Below are positions 24,201 through 34,800 of a stretch of 64,000 nt of DNA, piece after piece (within the stretch, counting starts at the first letter, position 1; every line of letters starts with the position of its first letter). A program made the translations under genes and the position numbers. Under the pieces are notes generated by a model that saw only the letters and a list, made by a program, of their open reading frames with translations, searched no databases and was not told the DNA's origin. This DNA comes from Rhyacichthys aspro (Eukaryota > Chordata > Actinopteri > Gobiiformes > Rhyacichthyidae), in assembly GCA_036850595.1 (NCBI GenBank), contig CM072152.1, forward strand, positions 7,025,640 through 7,089,639, given 5' to 3'.

Positions 24201-26559
24201 TGCAACACAGTTTGAATTAAGGCTTTGTTTGGACAAAGTAAATGTACATCACATCGAAGACCATCACAGTATTGAGATACAAGTGTTCTTTGTGATGCAG
24301 ATATTGCAATTAATAATATAACAATTTGTGATAGATTGTGCAGCCCTATTAAACAGGTATTATTTGTGAATAGAAATTAAAAACATCTTAAGTTGTAACT
24401 GCAGTCCCTTGTTTTCTTTTCTCATGGTTATAATGCTTTGATAATGCTCCAACGTTCATCCATCAGTTTTATGGCGAGAGATTACTTGCCCGTTACAAAT
24501 CATTTTCAACAGATGCAGTGATGCTTGTGTTTACCTGTAGTTCAGCAACTCTGCCTCCAGCTGGACAATGTGCCTCTGCAGCGCTGGCACGTGGCTGGCT
24601 TTAGACTCCAGTTCTTTGACCTTACTGAGGCCACTCATCAGCGCCTGCCGGGCCTCCTCCACCTTCCTCCTCATGGCTGCCTGCTCCCTCTTCAAAGCCC
24701 TGTTACAGTCCTCCAGGGCAGCCGCTGTCTCCCTGCAGCTCCACAGCTCCTGCTCCAGCCTCTGGGAGCACAGGCGGGCCTCCTCTACCTGCCGTTCTCT
24801 GGAGCAGCGCAGTGCCTCAAGCTCATGCACGATGCTCTGGAGGCTCGCCAGGCTGTTGTAGGCACTGGTCTTTGGGTTGCCATTTGTCAGGGTTTTTTGC
24901 AGAGCTTGTTTTTGTTGGGCAACAAAGCAGCCTTCCTCTAGCTTATGGTTGGAGTGACTTTTCCACAGTCCCACCTGAAAACAAGAGGTCCACATGAGAC
25001 ACTTCATTACACAGGTGAATTACATGCCACAAACTGGACTTTTTTCATGAATTATATCATTGCATGTTTAAACCAACACTGAATTGGAGTTACATTGGTG
25101 GCCTAAAGTAGTGCAACATGCTGTGAATAGAGCTGTCAGTTCTAAAACTGTCTCAAAAGAACTGTGGAAGTGTTAAAGAATGCCATTAGCCAAAGTGTTG
25201 TCAGCCACCTGGCAGGCCACACTGAGTGTCATGCTTGATGGAGTGGAATTTAACCAGATAATACTGACTGGTGTCACTCACACCAATACAAAAACTTGAA
25301 TATCTATCTAACCTCAAGGAAGAGCACTTTATGTTTAGTTTATGTATCACCCTTATGGCAGTCTAATTACTAATAATTACTTATTATTATTATTATTACT
25401 TAATTATAAACATACTAGTTACTACAAAGCCACAAAGGGATCTTTGTGTCAAACTCATAACAACATCAACCATCTGATTGATGATTGATGCCATTTAAAA
25501 TGATCTAAGTCTGACACTTTTTGACTTTGTGTCCACTCTGAAACATCCCAAGCCATCAAAACTATATATAAACTAACTGCAAACTAACTAAGTTATCATA
25601 AGGTCTGGAGTCAACATGATGCACTATATCTAGTCTTCTCCACTGATTTACTTTTTTTATTGCAACTTAAGTGAAAAGTGGCAAAAGTGATGTACACAAC
25701 AAGTGACATCAAGTCACATACACTAAAAAAATAAACCTGAAATTAGCAGTTTGTGTGTTCTGTCATCTGTTAGGAGCCTGGACAGAACGTTCTCCATATA
25801 ATTACTGACTGTAGTGCCAGATAATGATGCATATGTCATCTAAAACAGGACACCTTGACTTTCCCACACTACTGGTCCCATGTCACTGACCTGTAGCGCC
25901 AGGCAGCGGGCGTCACTGCTCTGCAGCGCGGCTCTCATGTCCTCTATGAGCTCCCTCAGACTGGCGTTCTCATCCTCCAGTTTGGCGATGCGGTCCTCGG
26001 CCTCCTCCAGGGCCACTATCTCCTCATAGCACTCCCGGGTACAGGAGCCCAGTCTGCAGCCGGAGGCGTGGCGCTCCGTGGAGCCAGACGCGCTCGATCC
26101 CACGGACAGCAGCTTCTCTCTGCGCTTCAGAGGGCTTCTGAGGCGGATCTGAGTCTCGATGTGCTCGCTGTCCTTGCCCACCAGCAGCCGGCCGTTCTCA
26201 TACTGGCAGCCCGCTTTGGTGCTGAAGTACCCGCACAGTTTGGCGTGGAAGTGCCTGAAGGTGAGCTCGCTGGGCAAACTGTCCAAGTCTCCGGCCAACT
26301 CCGAGTCCTCAGAGTCTTTGCTTAGCCCGAGAATTTCACACAGGATGTTAAAGTCCTCAATTGAGATTTTACCTCCTCCTTGGTAGTCCATGTGGTGGAA
26401 AATCTCCTGCAGGTACTGGTCCAGTCCCGTGGCCAAAACAATGATCTCGTTCTCCACTCCCCGGTCCAGTCCGTAGTGGTACGCCAAAGTGCTGACTATC
26501 CATTGTGTCCTGCGGGCTGGGCGGCTGTACGGGTCAACGCAGTCCATTATATCCATCAT
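9241..26559 (-). CDS. efcc1: EF-hand and coiled-coil domain-containing protein 1
   Basis: Eight coding exons: 26559-25891, 24974-24535, 13673-13528, 12632-12497, 11947-11791, 9945-9787, 9573-9504, 9374-9241. Phases close to give 636 aa, against ~600 in mammals as I recall. The first ATG is followed directly by a second (MMDIMD), so the start could be either. Residues ~10-57 (RPARRTQW, HYGLDRGVENEI, LDQYLQEIFHHMD) are the family signature. Residues 58-69 form one EF-hand loop, DYQGGGKISIED, with atypical residues at positions 3 and 5. Most of the rest (~185-600) is predicted coiled coil, rich in E, L, Q and R. Exon 3 encodes an arginine- and cysteine-rich linker and was found only because codon phase demanded it (phase 2 in, phase 1 out). 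The cellular role is poorly known. It is head-to-head with cfap92 and adjacent to cfap57. The identity is strong; exon 3 is the least certain part. Confidence 0.92.
10100..11750. other. efcc1 intron 5
   Basis: Part of the 1.8 kb intron between exons 5 and 6 (9946-11790). It is somewhat GC-richer around 10.55-11.1 kb than its surroundings. No exon, RNA gene or repeat recognised. Confidence 0.6.
13528..13673 (-). CDS. efcc1: efcc1 coding exon 3 (isolated within ~12 kb of noncoding DNA)
   Basis: Acceptor cttgcag and donor aaaa/gtgaga frame 146 bases. The exon completes an arginine codon from exon 2 (phase 2) and ends in phase 1. Joined to exon 4 it reads K-M-E-E-Q-L-F-R without a stop; direct joining of exons 2 and 4 breaks the frame. 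It encodes RSELPKLPCSTRAERQM and onward to TTPDK. The segment has low complexity and few hallmarks, so support comes from phase and open reading frame. Confidence 0.75.
13734..13759. repeat. (CAA)n/A-rich microsatellite
   Basis: About five to six CAA units followed by a run of nine A. Confidence 0.85.
14181..14256. promoter_or_regulatory. Cluster of four CCAAT boxes
   Basis: CCAAT at 14181, 14192 and 14252 on the plus strand and ATTGG at 14231. The flanks CCAATCAGTAAATTCAACACT and CCAATCAAGAAATTCAATACT are near-copies ~60 bp apart, so part of the cluster arose by local duplication. Regulatory function is speculative. Confidence 0.3.
14461..15040. repeat. Degenerate ~240 bp tandem repeat
   Basis: The phrase tatagcttttatttgcagtt occurs at ~14488 and ~14976, with a diverged middle copy (caagctttcttttgcaatt) at ~14737. 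Each is followed by similar text (gctaaaggttgcaac, ctaaagatggcaac) and then 'taataacac'. This indicates about three old tandem copies. Confidence 0.5.
15568..15581 (+). promoter_or_regulatory. X-box-like motif inside efcc1 intron 2
   Basis: GTTACCGTGGTGAC fits the RFX pattern GTNRCC-N2-RGYAAC with one change in the second half-site. Its 22 bp surround is identical at 18 positions to the surround of the X-box at 27443, and the local sequence is CpG-bearing. It may be an internal promoter or a chance match. Confidence 0.35.
21895..22180 (+). mobile_element. Diverged tRNA-derived SINE
   Basis: The head contains a B-box-like stretch (gcagtttgattcccgctcc near 21944). The body then reads like the common teleost SINE tail, with a degenerate 'aaaagcttttgggtgcccaag' at ~22110, and the copy ends near the sequence caactta. 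The family name is not assigned. Confidence 0.55.
24334..24348. repeat. End of a DNA-transposon remnant (…GCAGCCCTA type)
   Basis: gattgtgcagcccta, preceded by ~100 bp of 'atattgcaattaataat' type sequence, resembles the end of teleost nonautonomous DNA elements. Only one end is clear. Confidence 0.3.
24975..25890 (-). other. efcc1 intron 1
   Basis: A 0.9 kb intron between the EF-hand exon and the first coiled-coil exon. It includes a short TTA microsatellite (25381-25400). Nothing else recognised. Confidence 0.7.
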
Positions 26560-27442
26560 ATCTGACGAGCAACATCATATTCACTCTTTAAACCATCTCC
26601 GCGGCTGTGTTCCCCTCTCCTGTCCCGTCTGTGCAGTCTGCATGCTCCTGGAGTGTGAAGGAGTCCGCCTATGGGACAAACTGGTGGAGCTCGAACGAGG
26701 CGTGTGTTCCACAGAACATTTGAATTTGAGCACTGCCCCCCAAAAGAAGCAGGGGTCCCAAAAGCAGCACAGTAACATCCACAGACGCGGTTATAACGGG
26801 CTCTAGAGTAGCCTGGAATTACTACCAGGTGTGTAAACTTTAGTCATTCATTCGAGTTCGACCTTGTTAACATGTGCATATAGGCTTCCCAAGAGGCTAA
26901 CACACAAGAAGTCTCTTTTAAACCAAGAGCTAGCATGACAGTTAGCTCGTGATGCGAATTTTAAACACTAGAACGCAGTTAGCGCCAAGCACAAAACACA
27001 TTTAAGTAACTGCAAAAAAGGGGGAAAAAATATAAAAAAAATAAAAATAATATGGCTTTTAGGGAATGTTTGCCTCATTATTATTTTGAAAAAAAGGCTA
27101 ACTTTTTTGAAACTTCTCTCCCGTGCTAGCTTTGACATTTTCAGTAATGTTCATTTTATCAAACCACCGCTCAGTGAAAAGACAAGCAATTCTTTTCGTT
27201 ATGAATATTTGATGAGTATCAAAATAGACCTTGTTAATTGACTGTGATTTGTTTTAATGCAGTTTTTTATTAATTTGAGCGTCTAACTAAACAAAAGTGC
27301 GATACAAATATGTCAGGTAAGCTACACTCAGATCTTATAGAAAGCTAAATTGGCAGCTTGTCTATTGGTATGTGTGGACCCTCTTCCCTAATAAAGGATC
27401 TCTGGTAACTGCACACCTTACTTCCGTCAGTCACGCCGGCTG
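26560..27442. promoter_or_regulatory. Shared 5' region of efcc1 and cfap92 (divergent promoter)
   Basis: efcc1 starts at 26559 going left. The cfap92 first exon lies somewhere in 27.46-27.64 kb going right. Less than 1 kb separates them. The efcc1 side is GC-richer (26.58-26.8 kb), the middle is AT-rich, and the cfap92 side carries an ETS-like acttccg followed by the X-box. The divergent arrangement is read from the coding models; the transcription start sites are not visible. Confidence 0.5.
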
Positions 27443-27456
27443 GTTGCCACGGCGAC
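27443..27456 (+). promoter_or_regulatory. RFX X-box at the cfap92 promoter
   Basis: GTTGCCACGGCGAC matches the X-box palindrome GTTGCCATGGCAAC at 12 of 14 positions. It lies ~190 bp upstream of the probable first-exon donor. An ETS-like acttccg begins ~24 bp upstream. The arrangement is typical of ciliary promoters. Confidence 0.6.
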
Positions 27457-27459
27457 GCG

Positions 27460-27644
27460 TTGCACTGAAGTTTTTGTGACTTTGTTTAGCAGTGTTACTG
27501 GACGAGTGTGAAGTAAAGTAGAAAGAAAAGTCGCTTAAATTGTTGTAAAAAGTGACAAAGCAACTTCAACAAACTTAATCGGAGTATAGCTGGGATAAAT
27601 CTGAAGAGGGTTTGATTCTCCTCAGCTCCAGACCTACATCTGAG
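27460..27644 (+). other. cfap92: Probable cfap92 5' noncoding exon
   Basis: A strong donor (tgag/gtgagt) at 27644/27645 follows GC-rich sequence just downstream of the X-box. The next exon's acceptor (poly-T then cag at 28806-28808) lies two bases before the ATG, so a 5' noncoding exon is needed. The left end is a guess. Confidence 0.5.
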
Positions 27645-28808
27645 GTGAGTAAAGTTGTAAGAATATTTACTAAAAGGAAAGTTGGTGAAACAAATCTATA
27701 ATTTGGGCAGATTTTTAGCATTGCATTTATCCACGCATCAAAGCAGAAATAGAAAGCTGCATTAAATAAACACTCTTTGGCTCTTTGGCTTTCTCAGTGC
27801 TTTCTTATGATTGGATGGAGGGGATAGTAGAAAAGAATTCTCTGTCATGTTACTGATTGAACACTTATTTAACCCCTGTATTAGATTCAAATATATGATT
27901 AGTACTTACATTTCATTTAATTATCCATCTGGTTAAAGAATACATAGAAATGTGTAGCAACTATGGTTTTATAGATTTTAGGCATAATACACCCCAAACT
28001 ATGACCATCCGTGGAGCAGATATTGATATAGCATATAGCACCTTGAAAAATAGTGCGCTGGTTCAACTATACTAGGGATTAGTTTGGTTGAAGTTGTGGA
28101 GCAACAGACACACAACGGGATGGAGGCTATACAGAACAACATGGACCAACCCCTGCTTTTGGCTTTTGAACAACAGAGTGAAGCCAGTGGACGTCTGAGA
28201 TCAGTGAGCTGCAGGACAGAACACCACAAGAATTCCTTCTTCCCTACTGCAATAAGACAGTAGAATCAGATAGTCTCTGGAAGTCTGAATTAACTTAATT
28301 AGACCTAACAATTTAATTGCCCTTGGGGATTGGTAAAGTTAAGCTGAAGTTACTTTACTTTAGAGCTTAAATTTGGCTTTCACACATCTATTTATCATCT
28401 TTTTTCCTTAAAGTCTAAGTGGAGTAAGTCAGCACAAACTGGTCTGCTTAGGCTAGTAACCAAGGTAACATAGCTCAGTAGTTAACAAAAGCTAACTTTC
28501 CTCTATTTGCAAAAGTTTTATGCTCTAAGCAGTTCTTTTAAGGTCATTGAAGGGCAACAGGCAATAAATTTTTGGTGTCCCAATAAAAACAAATGCTTAT
28601 ATTAATACATGTACCTACAGTTTTAAGATTCAAAAAAGCCCCTTCATAGTTTCTTTTCCATATTTACTTGATTGGTGGTATTTACTGTCACATTTAATTC
28701 AGAATAAATGATAAAACTTTTTAACCACCTTGATGAATAACTTCATGTAATATACTGAATAAAGTATACCTAGAGTAACGTTTAGAATGATTTTTTTTTT
28801 TTTTTCAG
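27645..28808 (+). other. cfap92 intron 1
   Basis: A 1.2 kb intron between the noncoding exon and the first coding exon. It contains the LINE fragment listed separately. Nothing else recognised. Confidence 0.6.
28060..28290 (+). mobile_element. LINE 3'-end fragment
   Basis: An open stretch 28120-28263 translates to ...AIQNNMDQPLLLAF... and ends HHKNSFFPTAIRQ-stop. That resembles the C-terminus of vertebrate non-LTR retrotransposon proteins (R-x-K-N-S-F-x-P-x-A-I-R). It sits in cfap92 intron 1 as a 5'-truncated relic. Confidence 0.5.
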
Positions 28809-28810
28809 AA

Positions 28811-31800
28811 ATGAAAGTGAAGGACGTGAAGTCTCAGATTTTTGTAGAGACAGAGGAAAATGATGCCCCTCCCGCTCAGGCTGATCTGTGTGGACACAAC
28901 ATTTCTGAAAGAGATTCACCTGAGAATATAGACAACCCTGATGATGACAGCGCTTATTATGTCACATGGACCGTATACACTGCTCTTTCTTTCCTACCAG
29001 GTACTCTCATCATTCTGGGTCATGCATTTTTATACAGTACTTTTCTTTTTAAGCTAATTCCCAAACTTGTGTCCCCGTTTAGAGGAAGATGAAATGTGCA
29101 AAGTCAAAGAAAAGGGAAAGAGAACTGTTTTGTCCAAAGCCAACGCAGACCAGGGTTGCTACCACATTGAGTACAAGCTGTTGCCAGGTGACACAGAGAC
29201 GGTCAAAGTAGACCTAGTGTTATTTGGGCCAGTGGCAAAGCTATACAGAGGGGAAGAGTCTGAGGTAAACATGACCCCAATGCTGTGTGCGTGAATCCCC
29301 TTAATAAAAAATTCATTAACATCCTCAAAGAACTACAATAAAGCAGTGACATTAAAGTAGGATGCACTCTCTTCCCTGGACCAGAGGTAGCAAAAACTGC
29401 ATAATGTGTTACATTACACTATAATGATTAAAAAAATAAAAAGACTCATGTAGAAATAAAAACATTCATGCAAATCACCAAAGTATCTAGTGAAAACATT
29501 TTTTTAATTAGTTATTTTTATTTTATTGCAGAAATAACTGAAAAGTACCCAAAATAAAGAATACATATAAATGTATCTAGATATTAATTTAAATAATTAG
29601 AAATTAAAATGTATAGTTACAGACAGAATTTAGCCAAATGTAATGGTGTGTAAACAAAAACCATAGCTAACATGAATGCAAGTTTTACATTGCTAAACAT
29701 TTAATATCTTATCATCTAGATCAGGAAAAATCAGTATGAAGTAAAAAATGTTCGTAGCCATTCATCACTACTGTGAGTTCATCGGCTAAACAGCCAATAC
29801 ATCTTTCTGGTTAACTGAAGTAACCTGTGCCAACTATTTTTACAATTTTCCTCAATGCAACATATGATATAGGATGAGATCTGTGAAAATGGAAAAGAAT
29901 AGAAAAAGGCTATGGTTGTGCATCTATTCACTGCACCGTGATGCCATTTTAACACCAATAGCCACCATTTAATGAAAAATTTCCTTTTAACAAATATCAT
30001 AATATCCACATCGCAATAACATCACAGGAATAAAATGATACAGTAATAATAGGTGTAATATAATAAGTGTACTTTATGATGGTTATTTCACACAAAAAAA
30101 ACTCTAGGAAAAACATTGGAATATCATCTTTGAAAGCTAGTCACTGAAACAAATGCACTAATCGTGGCAATGTATGTAACTGGTGGCTGTTGTTTTATAA
30201 TGAACAAGATACAAGTTTTGTGTTGTGTTTTGGAACAGATTCTGAAAACCTGGTATGAAGCAAATCAAACATGGGTCGGTTGGTCCCAGACGTTTAACGT
30301 CAAAGTCAACAGGGATTTGGCCATCAGTCTACTGTCCCATAAGATCACAGTCCACATATGGAACCATAAAGACAAGCTGTTCAGTCAGGCCCGCAATGAG
30401 AGGCAGAGAGTACTGAGACTGGCCCAGGGTCTGTCTGATGACTCAGAAATGCCCGGTGAGTTAACTATACCCATAATTTTTACACAGTATTCTTTTATTT
30501 ATGTGAAACAGATTTCAATATGGTTTGTACTAGGAGGTGTGAAGACCATGGTTAACCAAATGAGAGCATTGTGTGGGAAGAAATATTCTAAAACACAACC
30601 ATGTTATTCCATTCCAAAGCTGAACATAAGAGGTATTTTATTGCTGAATAATTGCATGTGTTTGTATGTGTATTATACATTTTGACATGTGTTCAAACTC
30701 TCTCTAGACAAGAACATGGATATGATTTTAGAAACTGACACAGCCATGGCATCTGACCAGGCTGCTGACGTTGGTATGGCGTCCGTTGTATTCAGTCCAA
30801 TTATTTTTTTGGCAGGTGAGTGGTTTCACTTTCTTATTACATATTATTTTAAATGTAGCCAATTAAATATGAGTATGCTGATGACACCTGAACACTAATA
30901 AAATGAGCATTGATATAAGATTGTCTGAAAGTCCTACAGGGTCACATGGCCTTAATAGCGGGGTCGGGATCTTTCTCTTCCTGTGAGAAGACTTTGACCT
31001 TGACTGCATCAGGAGAAATGCACTGCCATGTTTATAGTAGTGGTTTTACCGTGGAACAACTGCTAGCTCTCCAGAGCACAATCCTGCTAGGGAAGAAACC
31101 TGAAATCCCCAAAGATCTGAGGAGGTTTAGGAGAGGCAGCAAAGAGTAAACAGCTACAATTTACACAAACCATAAATATATGGTAGAAAGCACACTGTCC
31201 ATTGGTTGTTATGCAGCAGTTTGTTGTAGGGATACAATTTTTTGTTTTATATTAACTTTAAACTTGCTTTTTTTTAAGCATATAAGCAATAATTATCACT
31301 GTTGATTTGCCATGTATCCCAGGTTTGCCATGTCCTAATAGCATATGTTATAGGCGTCTTTGGAGGTTCTCAGTCATCCAGGATATTTTCAAGAAAAGGT
31401 TTTGACAAGGCATCTGGATGTAGGTTTGAGGTGAAGACGTTTCATAGCTCATCCAAAGGACTCTATCAATTCTGAGTTTAACTGGAACAAGAGCTGAGAT
31501 ATAAATCCCTCAGAGGGAGGGGTTTAGCCTGAAACTACTGCAATAGTGTATGATTTTGCCTGGACTGGGCATACATTATTTGTTAATACTGGACTGATGC
31601 CAATAAAACCAAAAGTGCAAAATATTGGATAAAAGTGAGGGTCTGGAAATAAGGGCTACCTAACACACTAAAAAACTGATAGTTAAAGTTGTTGAAAAAA
31701 ATCTGGGTGAGGTGTTAGCAGGATGGATGCATCAATATGAAACATAATATGATGTAATCTTGTGTGTTTGCCTCATGAATTCAACAAGAAGTAATGCTAT

Positions 31801-34800
31801 AATCTAACCTCAATGACTACCTCCACCAGGTGAACTGTCTTTGACCGACTCAGCCTCAGTCTGTTCCTGCGACGTACTAGAGTCTATGATCCACATTTCT
31901 CTGGACAGGCCTTTATTATCAGACCAACTGAACGCTGAACTCAACCCACTGGCCATCACTATTCTGTCTGCCACTTCAATGCCTTCCTCCCCAGTGCCTT
32001 TTCATGTCTTAGAGGTATGATTTCATATCTTTTATAAATGTTTATAAATAACAACATGCTTTCTGGACATGACACCTTTACACCTTCCTCCAGGAGAAAT
32101 GCAATCCCGTCTATTGCCAATACAAGTTCCACAATCTCAAAATGCACAGGACAAACTACAAAAAGCACAATGCCAAAATCTACTTCAGAGACGTAAATGT
32201 AATCCTCACTGGCTTATTGAACCTCCGAGACATCCGCGAGTTCCTGTCAGGACCACCAGTGAAGATTGAGATCCACGACCGGGACAGGAAGTCAGATGAA
32301 AAAACTCCAGAGAGGTTTGGCAGTGGTTTCGACGATGACGTTCTGAGCGATACATCTCTGAAGCGGAAGACAGAAGTTTTCAATTATCACGGAGTTGCAA
32401 GTCTTAACCTATCTGAGCTGCTACTTGGGAGGACACATTTTAAAGTGCGGCTGCCAATCAAAAGCTGTTCTCCTCCTCCACTGATGGACATGGATATGAT
32501 GGCTATTAACCAACCAATTCCACAGGGACATTACTTGGATGCCAATTCAGAACTCAGAGTTAAGATTAAGTTAGCATGCCCACTTAATTTGAACAATATT
32601 GGAAGTGAATTGGGCTCCTTTGAAGCTCCATTTGGACGTATTGTCTACATATTTGATTGTAATAACATCAACGTGATGGACAAGATGAGGTTTGAGATCC
32701 TAAAGAGCAACGCAGAGGCTTTCGACTTTGGCTCTCACGCACTGGAAAACACAGAAAAAGCTCTATCAAATTACACAATCCATTTTAAACACGGCGAGAG
32801 CCAAGATCTGGATTTTGTTACAGGATTCCACGCGCTAGATAAGAAGACACAAATCGTGGTAGTTGAAGGCCTCAAACATAAAGCAGTGAGGAGACTCTGG
32901 GAGGCTGTTGCGATGAAGTAAGAGCATGAACGCTATCTCGGCTCTAACGCTTTACAGCTGCTCCTCTGAGGAGTGTTTGGATTCCAGTGAGTATTTGCTG
33001 TTTGTGTGATGGTTTTCAGGCTAAGTGGGAGTAAGGAGGAGCAGGTGATAGTCCTCTACAATTCAAGCCTGGCTTTCTTCAAACGCATCTATGACACGTT
33101 AGATCTGGGCTTGAGACCTATCCTTCTTCCCGAGGCACTGGAGTCCATCATGAGGGAGCCTCAACTCTACATTAAAGGCGCCGTCCCTCAAGAGTGTTTC
33201 CAGGCGTTATTACGGTATTTTGATTGACATTTACATGGCCCTTGAGGTTTGCTAATGTTCTGCAAGTCACAACATCATGGTGCATGTGTTAATATACAAC
33301 CGTGAAATGAAAAGTTGCCAAATATGTGTCACCACTCTGATATAGGATCTTTTTTCCAATGTACTAAGCTTGATTTTTAAAAATGCAAGGTAATAAGGTC
33401 TGCAAATTTAAAAGTTTGCAAGGAATAAATTGAAATATAATAAGATAACAACAACTATAGAAATATGGCATGGCATATGTTAGCTTGCCTTAGCAGCAGA
33501 ACGCATTCTCTTTGTATTTTTGAAGTGCCTTGAGAAATTCAAAAGTGTATGTCTATTGTTGAGTTCATTGTGCATATATGTCACTATTACCACTGGCTAA
33601 AATAATTTGATCTTGTATTCAAACCAGGTTAAAACAGCTATGCCAAGTGAGGTCCCTCAAAGATGCAGTGCAGTATAATCTCTTCCCATCAGCAGACATG
33701 ATTCTCAGCCTGAGCAGACAATATGAAACATCTACTGAACAGTGGAAGCAAAGCCTGACAGAGACCAGTCAGAAAGAGGTGACTTCGGTTCCGATCAAAA
33801 TCGACACAACTGACACCAGAGAACATGCACAGCGACAACACACGTTCAGAGAGCCTAAGGACTTCATTCAGGTATGTGAAGATGTCCTGTGAGAACAATG
33901 TAATTACAGAGAGCACTTACACCTTATTTTTGTCTCTGCAGGAGAACATACGGAAGGTGCATGAGGACAGTGAGCGTTTGCAGAAGCCAGTGATTACAGT
34001 GTTAAGGTTGAAAACAGCTGCTGACAGGCCAGTACACAACTACAGCATCCAGACTTTCAACTCAAGTGAACTCACCAAGGAGTGGCTTCAGAGAGAGATG
34101 GCTAAGGTTGAATATTTACACACTCATATCCATACAGCCTGTGGTGCATGTGCCATAAAATATTATTCATGTAAACAAAACGGGCATCTATACTGCTTCA
34201 ATGTGAACTCACGTCTGCCATTTATTCAGGCTATCTGCAAAGGTAGGTCTCAAAAGAATACATTTGTTCTGCCTGTAACATTACATTCACCATTATAGTA
34301 TTATGCAGCATATTACAAATAATATATACAGCCTCATTAAGCTAATAATCAAGGTATACACCATTTTTCGTTTCTTCAGATGCCAAGACGGAGGTTCACC
34401 TTTTGTCAGGAATTCCACAGTGCCACTGTAGAACCAGGAGAGTATACTTCAGTTACCAGAAAGAAAGACATCTCTACAGCCCCTGCTGAGCCGTTTGGGG
34501 CAGTTCAAGGCCAGGTAACGTCTCTTGTTGTTAAAGCAGAAGTTGGTTTATTGGTATCTCTAAATAAACAGCATAAAAAGGAAAATCAGTTAAGGCTGCC
34601 AAGTTTATTTACTACATGACAGAGGTGCACAAAAGCACAGTTACCTTAAATCTATGTGATAAATTTCACCTTGCCCACAGGTGCCAGTCTTAGAGGCAGG
34701 AGGTATGCCTGTTAAAAGTAGCTACACAGCTGCTGCATGTCTTAGAACTTGGAACTCAAACATAGGCCGGTCGAAAATGCATCCCAAAACCCCAGATCAG

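Larger units (their letters stand above)
13674..24534 (-). other. efcc1 intron 2 (10.9 kb)
   Basis: The largest gene-free stretch in the window. It contains a CAA microsatellite (13.73 kb), four CCAAT boxes (14.18-14.26 kb), a degenerate ~250 bp tandem repeat (14.46-15.05 kb), an X-box-like site (15.57 kb) and a SINE-like element (21.9-22.2 kb). Many open frames of 60-140 codons occur on both strands, but none has splice support or recognisable protein content. Confidence 0.7.

Noticed and set aside
24525..24941. 138-codon plus-strand open frame
   Set aside because: Antisense of the efcc1 coiled-coil exon 24535-24974. No splice or homology support.
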